Shown here: in pieces, positions 16,853-25,180 of the stretch
How the letters are laid out: each line of letters begins with the position of its first letter
How positions within the stretch are numbered: the stretch's first letter is position 1
From: Chitinophaga filiformis
GTDB lineage: Bacteria; Bacteroidota; Bacteroidia; Chitinophagales; Chitinophagaceae
DNA: 64,000 nucleotides
NCBI RefSeq assembly: GCF_023100805.1
Contig: NZ_CP095855.1
Coordinates: 6,365,001 to 6,429,000 of the forward strand
Reading direction: 5' to 3'
Position numbers and translations under genes: made by a program
Notes under the pieces: generated by a model
The model's database searches: none
The model's input: the letters and a program-made list of their open reading frames with translations, nothing else
Told to the model about the DNA's origin: nothing

Positions 16853-18856
16853 ATGATCACACCAATTAACGGGACTGTCCGCCCGCTAACCGCATTTTTA
16901 TTGCTCATCCAGTTGTTCATTACGCCGGCAATGGCACAGATAACCTGGCCTGCAGGACAACTCCTTCCCTCTTTTCCCGCTACGGCGCAGACCCAGGACC
17001 TTTTCATCCTGCGCGAAACATCTTCCCGCTGGGAAGCAGAAGGACCCTCGCTAAGTCATAAGACCGGAAGATTAGAAACAGACGGCTGGCTATGCCAGAC
17101 CGGCATCGACGCCGCAGATGAGCACATGATCTACGGTCCCTACGACGCCAGCATTCCCGCAGGCCCCAATGTAGCCGAGTTCCGCATGAAGGTGGACAAC
17201 AACACCGCCAATGACGATCCTGTTGTGGATGTAGATGTCAGGAACGCTACCAACGGCCAGCTTCTTGCCTCGAGAACCATCACGCGCAGGCAGTTCTCTA
17301 TCGCGGGCGACTATGTGAACTTTACGTTACCATTTACACTCCCTGCCAATAATCAGTCCATCGAGCTCCGCGTGTACTGGCGCGGCACTTCCTATACGAA
17401 AGTGGACTGGGTGGGCGTTCAGCAGAATGCCTCTTCCGCAGAGATGTATCTGTTCGCATCCCTGAAGGGTATTGTTAACAGAACCCAGCCACGCCTTTTC
17501 TCTTATGAAGGAGATGCATTTGCAGAAGGACAATATACATGGCTGCGTTCCCTGGGATTAAGCTGGTCTGAAACCTCCGACAAATGGAGCCTTATCAGTA
17601 AATACCGTAGTGAAATATCAGGATTGATCGTCTACGACCCGGCACAGATACACACGGTCAACCTGGCCACCATGCTGGCGAAAGACCGGAAAGCGCTGAT
17701 CGCTTCACCACTGCTGTTATCACGCTTAACTGCAGCCCCTTACAACCTGCCCATATTAGTGGACCTGCGGGGTCAATTCAGCAGCAAACTGCAGGTATAC
17801 CAGTCCATCTACAACAACTACTGGCCCTCCCTCGATCATCGCGTGCTGATAGGCCTGAACCCTGAGATCCATAAAGCGGCGCTCCGTGAATACGCAGTAG
17901 CAACAGGGCTTGCTACCATCTGGCTGGATCCCAACGTAGCCGGTGAAAGTGAATTGCTGAACAGCTTTTTAGGTTCCATGCCGGCCGGCTCCAATTATAT
18001 GGGATGGTGGCAGGACGAAGGCTCCGGTGTTGAAAGGGCGTCAAGATATGGTGTTGCCACTGTTGCCAGCGACTGGGCTACCAATCTCACCGTTCACAGC
18101 GGTATGCCCAGAACGGTCAATACGAAGCCAATGCCGGCCAAACCTGCCCTCCAAAACAAAATGTATGTGGCGTTTATATTGAGCGACGGCGACAATCTGC
18201 AATATGTCGAGCACCTGATGCGCAAATTGTGGGATAATCCTGACCGGGGCACTGTCCCCATCGGCTGGACAATTTCACCAGCTATGCTCGATGCAATGCC
18301 CGGAGCATTGAATTATTACTGGCAGAGTTCCACCAACAACGACAACCTGATCTCCGGTCCATCCGGCTACGGTTACGCTTATCCCAACAGCTGGCCCGAT
18401 CAGGCACGTTTGAACCTGTTCGCGTCCAAAACAGACGAGTATAACCGTCGTGCAGGATTGAGGGTTATCACCATCTGGAACACCATTACAGGCGGTATTA
18501 ACCAGAACGTAGGACAGGCATTTGCCGCCAATGCGCCTTATACGCTGGGCCTCACCGCCCAGAATACCGGCGGCGGGCTCACCATCTACAACAACAGTCT
18601 TCCGGGTATGGCGCTTTCCTGCAACTACTGCACCAATGAACAGGCCATGAAAGATCATATTACTTCCGCTTCCGCGGGATGGAATGGTACTTCGCCACGG
18701 TTCATCATAATACAGGCGCAGCCCTGGCAAAATGTAACGCCTACAAGCTTTAAGAACGTGGCTAATTCCCTTAACGCCAACTACGTAGTAGTGCGTCCCG
18801 ATCATATATTCCAGCTTATCCGGGAAGCCAACGGTCTTCCGGTGAATCCGCAATAA
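16853..18856 (+). CDS. GxGYxYP family secreted putative glycoside hydrolase
   Basis: A 667-residue protein with a signal peptide (about 1-28, ending TPAMAQ). The name-giving motif is present as SGYGYAYPNSW near residues 502-512. An N-terminal beta-sandwich-like part (VAEFRMKVDNN, then VNFTLPFTLPANNQSIELRVYW) precedes the catalytic-like half, where AFILSDGDNLQYVEH marks a conserved acidic site. The family is predicted to act on glycans, but the substrate is not established. Single gene; a very large hairpin follows the stop. Confidence 0.9.
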   Translation: MITPINGTVRPLTAFLLLIQLFITPAMAQITWPAGQLLPSFPATAQTQDLFILRETSSRWEAEGPSLSHKTGRLETDGWLCQTGIDAADEHMIYGPYDASIPAGPNVAEFRMKVDNNTANDDPVVDVDVRNATNGQLLASRTITRRQFSIAGDYVNFTLPFTLPANNQSIELRVYWRGTSYTKVDWVGVQQNASSAEMYLFASLKGIVNRTQPRLFSYEGDAFAEGQYTWLRSLGLSWSETSDKWSLISKYRSEISGLIVYDPAQIHTVNLATMLAKDRKALIASPLLLSRLTAAPYNLPILVDLRGQFSSKLQVYQSIYNNYWPSLDHRVLIGLNPEIHKAALREYAVATGLATIWLDPNVAGESELLNSFLGSMPAGSNYMGWWQDEGSGVERASRYGVATVASDWATNLTVHSGMPRTVNTKPMPAKPALQNKMYVAFILSDGDNLQYVEHLMRKLWDNPDRGTVPIGWTISPAMLDAMPGALNYYWQSSTNNDNLISGPSGYGYAYPNSWPDQARLNLFASKTDEYNRRAGLRVITIWNTITGGINQNVGQAFAANAPYTLGLTAQNTGGGLTIYNNSLPGMALSCNYCTNEQAMKDHITSASAGWNGTSPRFIIIQAQPWQNVTPTSFKNVANSLNANYVVVRPDHIFQLIREANGLPVNPQ

Positions 18857-18874
18857 GAATAAGGCATAAATGAA

Positions 18875-18950
18875 GCGGGTGTATTGTACTTTGGAGTGCC
18901 CCCAAAAAGTCAGACACTTTTGGGGACACTCCAAAGTACAATACACCCGC
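18875..18950. repeat. 76-nt near-perfect nested hairpin
   Basis: The outer arms of 24 bp are perfectly complementary (18875-18898 and 18927-18950; left arm begins GCGGGTGTATTGTACTTTGG). Inside, CCCCAAAA-a-GT pairs with AC-TTTTGGGG around the loop CAGAC, with a single bulged A. Only one position between outer and inner stem is unpaired. It is far longer than an ordinary terminator and lies between the GxGYxYP gene and the convergent Crp-like gene. It may be a palindromic mobile-element remnant that also stops transcription. Confidence 0.85.
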
Positions 18951-19077
18951 ATTTATTTAGGTACCCGATGGCGTCAGCCAGTCGTTTAAGAAACTCTCCG
19001 GTCCATTTTACTTTTGATCTTTCTCCTTCTTTATGCTTAGCCCGTATATCTCACAAGACACTGCTTACCCGATACTG

Positions 19078-19677
19078 TTATCCTTCGGTTGCATCCTTCT
19101 GTTGCCTGAGGCGGGCCTGCCTCACACGTGTCAGCGTTTCTCTTGATACGCCAAGATAAGACGCTACCATGTGCAATGGCACACGCCTGAATATATCCGG
19201 GAAAGAGTTGATGAAGTTCTCGTATTTCTCTTCAACACTATAGCTGATGTTCATCATGATCCTTTCCATACTTGCGTCCAGGTTATTTTCCTTCAGCCTG
19301 TCCGAGAAGGCCCTGATGATAGGTATGGCGCTCATTATCTCATCAAAATCTTCCCGTTTCCACATGATGATATCAGTATCTTCCAGGGCGTCAATATTAT
19401 ATTTTGATGGCAGCTGCTTGTTATAACTATCATGCACCACGCTCCAGCTGTTCTCTGCGGCAAACCGCAGGATGTGCTCGGAACCGTCGTCTTTCAGCTG
19501 GAAGGTTCTCAACATGCCTTTTACAACAAATGCCTTATGACGGCACACCTCCCCTTCTTTCAAAAACAGCTGCCGCCTGCAGAGCTTCTTCACTATTGCC
19601 AGTGAACGCATGTATTTCAGCTCATCTTTGCTAAGCTCACCATAGGCAGTTATATAAGCTTCAAAATGATCAAACAT
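19078..19677 (-). CDS. Crp/Fnr family transcriptional regulator
   Basis: A 199-residue regulator. Residues about 20-115 form a cyclic-nucleotide-binding-like beta barrel (KKLCRRQLFLKEGEVCRHKAFVVKGMLRTF). The C-terminal helix-turn-helix is MVASYLGVSRETLTRVRQARLR. No Cys cluster for an iron-sulfur centre is seen, so it is not a classical Fnr. It is divergent from an NAD(P)-binding epimerase-like gene, its probable target. Confidence 0.9.
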   Translation of the reverse strand: MFDHFEAYITAYGELSKDELKYMRSLAIVKKLCRRQLFLKEGEVCRHKAFVVKGMLRTFQLKDDGSEHILRFAAENSWSVVHDSYNKQLPSKYNIDALEDTDIIMWKREDFDEIMSAIPIIRAFSDRLKENNLDASMERIMMNISYSVEEKYENFINSFPDIFRRVPLHMVASYLGVSRETLTRVRQARLRQQKDATEG

Positions 19678-19755
19678 TGATTAAGGCGTTTTAAACGGTC
19701 TTTGAGCCCTGTTCCTTGTCTTCCCGTGGATCTTCCCGGGCACAGCTCAATAATG

Positions 19756-19776
19756 CAAATTTAGGTCAAATGACCT
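19756..19776 (-). promoter_or_regulatory. Promoter and palindrome of the Crp-like gene
   Basis: A -7 element TAAATTTG is read on the minus strand at 19756-19763. Directly upstream lies AGGTCA-AA-TGACCT at 19763-19776, a 6-bp-arm palindrome between the -7 element and where the -33 element would be. This fits autoregulation or control of the divergent gene by the Crp-like dimer. Confidence 0.5.
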
Positions 19777-19890
19777 CAAAAAATTGCGTCAAATCTCCTT
19801 GCTTCCTGCCTTGGTTCCTTCGCAATTTTGTGCCGTAAATGTTCCAACAGATTGTTTCAGGAATCGATTTATCAATTAAAATTACAAACT

Positions 19891-20802
19891 ATGCGTGTTT
19901 TTGTCACTGGCGCCACAGGTTTTGTCGGTACAGCCGTTGTCCAGGAGCTGCTTGCAGCGGGCCACCAGGTATTGGGCCTGGCCCGTTCGGAGGAGGCTGT
20001 TGCAAAGCTCACCGCTGCCGGCGCTGAAGTACACAGGGGTACACTGGAAGACCTCGACAGACTCAGGGAAGCGGCGCTTGCTGCGGATGGTATCATCCAC
20101 ACGGCCTTCATCCACGACTTTTCCAACATGGCAGCCTCCGCTGCAACAGACCAGACGGCCATTACAACCTTTATCGAAGCCCTGGCAGGAACGGGCAAGC
20201 CCCTGGTAGTCACCTCAGGTATTGCCACCATCGGGGGCCTCGAAGGCGGCCGGCTGGGAACGGAAAAAGACGCTCCTAATCCCGAAACGCCGGGCAGGCA
20301 CCGTGTTCGCTCTGAAGAGATCACACTGGCTGCCGCTGCCAGAGGGCTACGCGCTTCAGTAGTGCGGCTCCCCACATCCGTACACGATAAGGACGATCAT
20401 GGCTTCGTTCCGGCCCTTATCAACATTGCCCGTAAGAAAGGCGTTTCCGCCTACATCGGGGAAGGGCGCAATCGCTGGCCGGCAGTACACCGCCTGGATG
20501 CTGCCCGTGTTTACAGACTGGCACTGGAGAAAGGAGCCGCCGGTACCAGGTTCCATGCCATTGGCGATGAAGGTATTCCTACCCGCGATATCGCCGCCGC
20601 CATCGGTAAGCAACTGGGACTGCCGGTGGTGTCCATACCACCCGCCGAAGCTGCAGACCATTTCAGCTGGCTGGGACATTTCTTCGCAGTGGACTGCCCC
20701 GCGTCCGGCACCCTGACGCAGGAATGGCTGGGATGGCAACCGGTACATCCGGGGCTGATTGAAGATCTCAGTAACGGAAGCTATTTTGGCGACGGAAAGT
20801 AA
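19891..20802 (+). CDS. NAD(P)-binding epimerase/SDR-like protein (extended SDR)
   Basis: About 303 residues from the ATG at 19891, which puts the Rossmann strand MRVFVTGATGFVGTAVV at the very N-terminus; an upstream in-frame start at 19828 would only add a tail with no family match. GATGFVG is the dinucleotide-binding motif. The usual YxxxK catalytic pair is not evident; the equivalent region reads TPGRHRVRSEE. This is typical of the atypical-SDR, NmrA or dTDP-4-dehydrorhamnose reductase-like groups. Likely oxidoreductase or redox sensor. A terminator follows. Confidence 0.85.
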   Translation: MRVFVTGATGFVGTAVVQELLAAGHQVLGLARSEEAVAKLTAAGAEVHRGTLEDLDRLREAALAADGIIHTAFIHDFSNMAASAATDQTAITTFIEALAGTGKPLVVTSGIATIGGLEGGRLGTEKDAPNPETPGRHRVRSEEITLAAAARGLRASVVRLPTSVHDKDDHGFVPALINIARKKGVSAYIGEGRNRWPAVHRLDAARVYRLALEKGAAGTRFHAIGDEGIPTRDIAAAIGKQLGLPVVSIPPAEAADHFSWLGHFFAVDCPASGTLTQEWLGWQPVHPGLIEDLSNGSYFGDGK

Positions 20803-20820
20803 AAACTGAACCTTCCCCCT

Positions 20821-20860
20821 AAAAGCCCCTCTCAGGTACTTCAACCAGAGAGGGGCTTTT
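20821..20860 (+). terminator. Intrinsic terminator
   Basis: AAAAGCCCCTCT (20821-20832) pairs with AGAGGGGCTTTT (20849-20860), followed by more T. It lies 18 bp after the stop at 20802. Confidence 0.9.
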
Positions 20861-20951
20861 TTACAGATCGCCGGCAGCTGTCATTTACACCAGCAACGGA
20901 TCTCCTTGTGGTAAAATCACTATCTTGCAACGTCATCAGTAACCAGGCCTC

Positions 20952-21812
20952 ATGGAGAACATTCCCGTCAGGAATATTATTACAGTCGAAGAAGGGGAAC
21001 CTTCTAACAACTTCAACATCCGCGACCTGCAGGAGCTACTCGCCGGGAAAGACATGATCCAGGAGCTTCACCGGCATAATTTCTTTTATGTACTGGCATT
21101 AAAAACAGGCGCAGGCAGGCATGATATAGATTTCACATCGTATGAGGTTGCCGGCAATACTGTTTTCTTTATGCGCCCCGGACAAGTACATCAGCTTACA
21201 TTGAAAGCTGCCAGCACAGGTTACCTCATGTCATTTAAAGCCGACTTCTATACGCCGCAGGATAAGACGTCCAATCAACTATTACGCAAAGCAAGCGCCA
21301 TGACGCATTATCGCCCGGATAATGAAGGATTCGAAAAGATCAATACCCCCTTAGCCAATATGTTCCGGGAATACAGCAGCAAACAGGAACAATACCAGGA
21401 AGTCATCAGGGCCAACCTGCATATCTTCTTCGTGGAACTGATAAGGCAATATAACAAAGCATCCTCCGCTAATGTTAACCTCTATACACAGGAACGGCTG
21501 GAAGAATTTGTATCGCTGCTGGAAACACATATCACTCATATTAAACAGGCCTCTGAATATGCTGATATGATGCACCTTTCTCTCTATCAGCTGAATGCCA
21601 TCACAAAATCAACATTGGGCAAAACGTGCTCTGAAATGATCAATGAGCATATCATCCTGGAAGCAAAACGATACCTGCTGGCCACTTCCAGCCAGGTGAA
21701 CCAGGTAGCGGACCAATTGGGCTATGAAGATGTCTCTTATTTTATCCGGTTCTTTAGAAAGCACACAGGACATACGCCGGAAATGTACAGACAACAGTTC
21801 AGATCAGCCTAA
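20952..21812 (+). CDS. AraC family transcriptional regulator
   Basis: A 286-residue regulator. The N-terminal cupin domain has LHRHNFFYVLALKTGAGRHDIDF and FMRPGQVHQL. The C-terminal double helix-turn-helix ends in VADQLGYEDVSYFIRFFRKHTGHTPEMYRQQF. It is followed by a methyltransferase gene on the same strand 108 bp later with its own likely promoter. Effector unknown. Confidence 0.92.
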   Translation: MENIPVRNIITVEEGEPSNNFNIRDLQELLAGKDMIQELHRHNFFYVLALKTGAGRHDIDFTSYEVAGNTVFFMRPGQVHQLTLKAASTGYLMSFKADFYTPQDKTSNQLLRKASAMTHYRPDNEGFEKINTPLANMFREYSSKQEQYQEVIRANLHIFFVELIRQYNKASSANVNLYTQERLEEFVSLLETHITHIKQASEYADMMHLSLYQLNAITKSTLGKTCSEMINEHIILEAKRYLLATSSQVNQVADQLGYEDVSYFIRFFRKHTGHTPEMYRQQFRSA

Positions 21813-21920
21813 CAGATCACCAGGTGCCACAACTTCGCACAAGTTCCATTCAATTACATTTCTGTCCTATCCCTGAAATGTTCATGTATCCTAGCTTTAC
21901 CGGCAAATAACAACAATACT

Positions 21921-22535
21921 ATGCAACAGAAATGGGATGAACGTTATAAAGAACCTGAATTTGCCTTTGGTAAAGCCCCTAATCTCTTTTTCAAAGAATG
22001 GCTTCCAAAATTCACCCCGGGCAAGATACTGATGCCGGCCGACGGAGAAGGACGTAATGGTGTTTTCGCAGCGCGGCTGGGATGGGAAGTGACAAGCTTC
22101 GATTATAGCATAGAAGGCCAGTCAAAGGCTTTACAACTGGCAAAAGAAAACCAGGTCAGGCTTGAATATATTGTGGGCGACTTTGATGATCTCCATTTTG
22201 AGAAAGAAACGTTCGATGCTATCGGGCTTATTTACGCGCATTTTTCAGCTGATAAAAAATCTCTCTTCCACAGGAAATTAAATGAGTATCTAAAACCCGG
22301 CGGTGTTATCATACTGGAAGCATTCAGCAGCAGGCACCTGTACTTCAACAACCTGGATCCGAAGGTAGGAGGCCCAAAAGAGATAGACATGTTATATTCC
22401 GAAGCGGAAATAAAGGCCGATTTTGACAACTATGAAATGCTGCAGCTGGCTGAGGAAGAAATTCAGCTGAATGAGGGCAAATATCATATTGGCAAAGGCG
22501 CCGTGATCAGGTTCGTAGGAAGAAAGATCAGGTAA
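21921..22535 (+). CDS. Class I SAM-dependent methyltransferase (TehB-like)
   Basis: A 204-residue soluble methyltransferase. The N-terminus MQQKWDERYKEPEFAFGKAPN is typical of the TehB / thiopurine-like group. The SAM-binding motif I is ILMPADGEGRNGVFAARLG near residues 36-54, then the acidic end of strand 2 in VTSFDYS and motif IV around FDAIGLIYAHF. Substrate unknown; relatives detoxify tellurite or act on small thiols. Confidence 0.88.
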   Translation: MQQKWDERYKEPEFAFGKAPNLFFKEWLPKFTPGKILMPADGEGRNGVFAARLGWEVTSFDYSIEGQSKALQLAKENQVRLEYIVGDFDDLHFEKETFDAIGLIYAHFSADKKSLFHRKLNEYLKPGGVIILEAFSSRHLYFNNLDPKVGGPKEIDMLYSEAEIKADFDNYEMLQLAEEEIQLNEGKYHIGKGAVIRFVGRKIR

Positions 22536-22564
22536 TGTTCACGATCATTCCCGGACATACCTGT

Positions 22565-22903
22565 TTACTTCCCCATGATCTCTTTGCGGTGTGCCAGCCC
22601 CCAGAAATGCAGTTCGTCCAGCACCTTTTCCAGGGACATACCATGCGCTGTGATCGAGTACTCCACAGCCGGCGGGAAGGTATCATGCGTTTCACGCTTT
22701 ACCAGCTTATTGGCTTCTAAATGCTTTAATTCCTTAGACAGCATTTTATCGGTGATACCACCGACTTCCTTTGATATCTGTTTAAATCGCTTCGGACCAG
22801 CGTACAATGAGAATAAAATCAGCAGTTTCCATCGTCCTTCCAGCGCCTCCAGGGCATCTTTGATAGAAAGCATCGTTTTAGGGCATCCTTCCCGTGTCAG
22901 CAT
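22565..22903 (-). CDS. HxlR family transcriptional regulator
   Basis: A 112-residue winged-helix regulator. The conserved N-terminal Cys is at residue 7 in EGCPKT, followed by LEGRWKLLILFSLYAGPKRF, the recognition region ITDKMLSKELKHLEANKLVKR, and the wing VEYSITAHG. In HxlR/HypR-type proteins this Cys senses electrophiles or oxidants. It is divergent from a DoxX-family gene, with back-to-back promoters and a palindrome in between. Confidence 0.92.
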   Translation of the reverse strand: MLTREGCPKTMLSIKDALEALEGRWKLLILFSLYAGPKRFKQISKEVGGITDKMLSKELKHLEANKLVKRETHDTFPPAVEYSITAHGMSLEKVLDELHFWGLAHRKEIMGK

Positions 22904-22956
22904 TTCTTATTTCTTTTAGCAGTTTACAGTGTTCACGTTACTATACTGATGGAAAG

Positions 22957-22976
22957 CGCTATCCGCCGGGATAGCG
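22957..22976. promoter_or_regulatory. Palindrome in the HxlR leader
   Basis: CGCTATCC-GCCG-GGATAGCG is a perfect 8-bp inverted repeat downstream of the HxlR -7 element. It is a candidate HxlR operator; as RNA it would form a stem with a T-rich flank on the plus strand. Confidence 0.45.
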
Positions 22977-22991
22977 TTTTCTTCTGAAAAG

Positions 22992-23009
22992 CAAACATAG
23001 ATACTTTTG
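22992..23009. promoter_or_regulatory. Back-to-back -7 elements for hxlR-like and doxX-like genes
   Basis: Minus strand TATGTTTG at 22992-22999 and plus strand TACTTTTG at 23002-23009 both match TAnnTTTG and are only 2 bp apart. The two promoters face away from each other, so one bound regulator could block both. Confidence 0.55.
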
Positions 23010-23036
23010 AGCCGCTAACGAAAAATCCTTATTTGC

Positions 23037-23429
23037 ATGACAAATCAACAGCCATCTTCCAGGGCACTGAATATCGTCCTCTGGATAGCGCAGGTATTCC
23101 TGGCAGCCGGTTTTCTCTGGGCGGCCGCTATGAAATTATTACAGCCTATCGAAAAACTGGCAGCCATGTGGCCATGGACCGGGGAAGTACCTTCCCTCAT
23201 TGTAAGACTGCTCGGAATAATAGATCTCCTGGGCGCTCTCGGGCTAATACTACCTGCTTTACTGCGTATTAAACCAAGGCTTACGGCAACTACGGCGCTG
23301 GCCATCATTGCACTCATGATATGCGCCAGTGTCTTTCATATTGTACGGGGGGAAGCAGCTGCAATATGGTTCAACATCTTCTTTGCTGCTATTGCGGCAT
23401 TCATAGCCTGGGGAAGAGGGAAAAAATAA
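23037..23429 (+). CDS. DoxX family membrane protein
   Basis: A 130-residue protein with four transmembrane segments: IVLWIAQVFLAAGFLWAAAMKLL, then LLGIIDLLGALGLILPALL, ALAIIALMICASVFHIV and IFFAAIAAFIAWG. The pattern matches the DoxX/DoxD group of small quinone-linked membrane proteins. Its role in stress or thiol metabolism is inferred from the family and from the divergent HxlR regulator. Confidence 0.85.
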   Translation: MTNQQPSSRALNIVLWIAQVFLAAGFLWAAAMKLLQPIEKLAAMWPWTGEVPSLIVRLLGIIDLLGALGLILPALLRIKPRLTATTALAIIALMICASVFHIVRGEAAAIWFNIFFAAIAAFIAWGRGKK

Positions 23430-23488
23430 AGGTCCCGCTTCAAGGAAGTCATTGACAATCGCCGGGAGGTACGTCAAACAAGAAAAAT

Positions 23489-23547
23489 CCTTAATTAATT
23501 TAGTAACAGCAGTCCGTTCTGCAAACCTTACTAAACTAATTAAGGAC
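23489..23547. repeat. AT-rich 19-bp inverted repeat
   Basis: The arms 23489-23507 (TCCTTAATTAATTTAGTAA) and 23529-23547 match at 18 of 19 positions, with a 21-nt spacer that itself contains GCAG/CTGC. It lies between convergent genes (stops at 23429 and 23607). The AT-rich stem is unlike a standard terminator. Confidence 0.75.
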
Positions 23548-23606
23548 TATAAATAATACAAACGCTATCAAAAATAAAATGTAAAATATCCAGGTAAATA
23601 CACGCA

Positions 23607-24188
23607 CTAACTCTGTTTCCTCACATACTGTGTCAGGATCACGATCACCTGCCCTTCTATTTTGCCCTCTATCTGCGCGGTATTGTTCTCTACCAGGCGG
23701 ATATTCTTCACCACTGTACCCATTTTAGCATTCAGTGTAGAGCCTTTAACATCCAATGACTTGATAAGCACTACCGCGTCTCCGTCCTGCAGTACCTGAC
23801 CGTTACAATCCTTGTGCAGCTCTACTGCGGCATCGTTCTCATGATCGCCGGTCGCTTTCGCCCAGGCCAGCCGCTCATCGTCCAGGTACATCATTTCCAG
23901 GTTCTCCATGGCCCAGCTTTCCTGCTTCAGGCGGTTCAGCATACGCCAGGAAACAACCTGGATGCCAGGCACCTCGCTCCACATGGTTTCCGATAAGAAG
24001 CGCCAATGATTGCTGTCCAATTCGGCCTTCTTTTCCAGCTGCGTCCTGCATGTATTACAGATAAGGATACTATTGTCTGCATCTGCACCTGAAGCAGGCG
24101 GCACCTCATAGATCTTTAAAGCCGCTGTCGATTTGCACAGTTCACATTGATTTTCACTTCTTTTCAGTAGTAGTTCGTCCAGTTTCAT
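23607..24188 (-). CDS. PhnA-like zinc-ribbon protein
   Basis: A 193-residue protein. The N-terminal zinc ribbon has Cys15-x2-Cys18 and Cys44-x2-Cys47. The C-terminal PhnA domain (about residues 125-193) has DCNGQVLQDGDAVVLIKSL and GTVVKNIRLVEN, an SH3-like barrel. The middle part is a helical linker. E. coli PhnA is a short version linked by name to alkylphosphonates but with no firm activity; this longer form is common in Bacteroidetes. Cytoplasmic. Confidence 0.88.
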   Translation of the reverse strand: MKLDELLLKRSENQCELCKSTAALKIYEVPPASGADADNSILICNTCRTQLEKKAELDSNHWRFLSETMWSEVPGIQVVSWRMLNRLKQESWAMENLEMMYLDDERLAWAKATGDHENDAAVELHKDCNGQVLQDGDAVVLIKSLDVKGSTLNAKMGTVVKNIRLVENNTAQIEGKIEGQVIVILTQYVRKQS

Positions 24189-24318
24189 TGCTAGTTTTAT
24201 AAAAATATGCGCGAATGTAAAGCTTTTGCCCTGGCAAAAAAGTGATATAATGCAGGTACGATGCTGCTCATAGCGCCCCAGGGGCTACCCGATCGCTTTT
24301 TTTGCTTATCTTACCTCC

Positions 24319-24894
24319 ATGTATGCCAGCCTCATCTCAGCCATCGAATATTTCATCCGTCTTGACGATACGGAGAAGGAATTAATATCATCACTTGCCA
24401 TTCCTAAAACATTTGCAAAAGGTGATTATTTTTTGCGGGAAGGCCAGGTATGCCGTGAGGTGGGCTTTATTGAAAAGGGACTGATCCGCTATTACATGAC
24501 CAACAACAATGGCGAAGAGATCACCCAGTCCTTCGGTAAGGAAAACGAATTCACCTGCAATTATCAAAGCTTTCTCGATCACTCTGTATCCACATTGGCC
24601 ATCCAGTGCCTGGAGCCCAGCGAAATACTGGTCATCCCCTACAATAACCTGCAAAGGATATATGAAGAGGTGAAAGAGGGGCAGAAATTCGGCCGGCTTG
24701 CCTGCGAATATATCTACCTGCAGGCGACAAGCCAGTTAAGATCTATGTATACGGATAACCCCGAACAGCGCTATATCAATTTCGTAAATAACTATCCGGA
24801 TCTGCAACAGCGGGTACCCCAGTATTATATTTCCTCCTTTGTCGGCGTGAAGCCGCCCTCGCTGAGCCGTATAAGAAAAAGACTTATCTTATGA
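24319..24894 (+). CDS. Crp/Fnr family regulator with a triplicated 3' end
   Basis: A 191-residue regulator of usual length. The N-terminal barrel covers about 15-115 (KTFAKGDYFLREGQVCREVGFIEKGLIRYY). The C-terminal helix-turn-helix is QYYISSFVGVKPPSLSRIRKRL. The last 46 codons lie in the first unit of a 143-bp tandem array, and the stop TGA overlaps an ATG (ATGA) that opens the next unit. A short recognition helix and no long C-terminal tail are normal for this subfamily. Confidence 0.9.
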   Translation: MYASLISAIEYFIRLDDTEKELISSLAIPKTFAKGDYFLREGQVCREVGFIEKGLIRYYMTNNNGEEITQSFGKENEFTCNYQSFLDHSVSTLAIQCLEPSEILVIPYNNLQRIYEEVKEGQKFGRLACEYIYLQATSQLRSMYTDNPEQRYINFVNNYPDLQQRVPQYYISSFVGVKPPSLSRIRKRLIL

Positions 24895-25037
24895 TTTATA
24901 ACCCGGAGCAGCGCTATATCAATTTCGTAAACAACTACCCGGATCTGCAACAGCGGGTGCCTCAGTATTATATTTCCTCCTTTGTCGGTGTGAAGCCGCC
25001 CTCGCTGAGCCGTATAAGAAAAAGACTTATCTTATGA
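24891..25037 (+). CDS. 48-residue open frame encoding a Crp-like HTH segment (unit 2)
   Basis: Starts at the ATG that overlaps the TGA of the Crp-like gene (ATGA at 24891-24894) and reads MIYNPEQRYINF to the same end RKRLIL. It encodes only the last helix-turn-helix region with the last piece of the dimer helix. Translational coupling is possible but unproven. It may be an inert duplication product, although all differences from unit 1 are synonymous. Confidence 0.45.
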   Translation: MIYNPEQRYINFVNNYPDLQQRVPQYYISSFVGVKPPSLSRIRKRLIL

Positions 25038-25180
25038 TTTATAACCCGGAGCAGCGCTATATCAATTTCGTAAACAACTATCCGGATCTGCAACAGCGGG
25101 TGCCTCAGTATTATATTTCCTCCTTTGTCGGCGTGAAGCCGCCCTCGCTGAGCCGTATAAGAAAAAGACTTGCCTTATGA
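25034..25180 (+). CDS. 48-residue open frame encoding a Crp-like HTH segment (unit 3)
   Basis: Opens on a second ATGA overlap (25034-25037) and repeats the same peptide, ending RKRLAL instead of RKRLIL. After its stop, the sequence TTTATTAACCTGGGTGAACG keeps a trace of the next unit start. The Ala-containing end may be the original gene terminus before duplication. Confidence 0.42.
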   Translation: MIYNPEQRYINFVNNYPDLQQRVPQYYISSFVGVKPPSLSRIRKRLAL

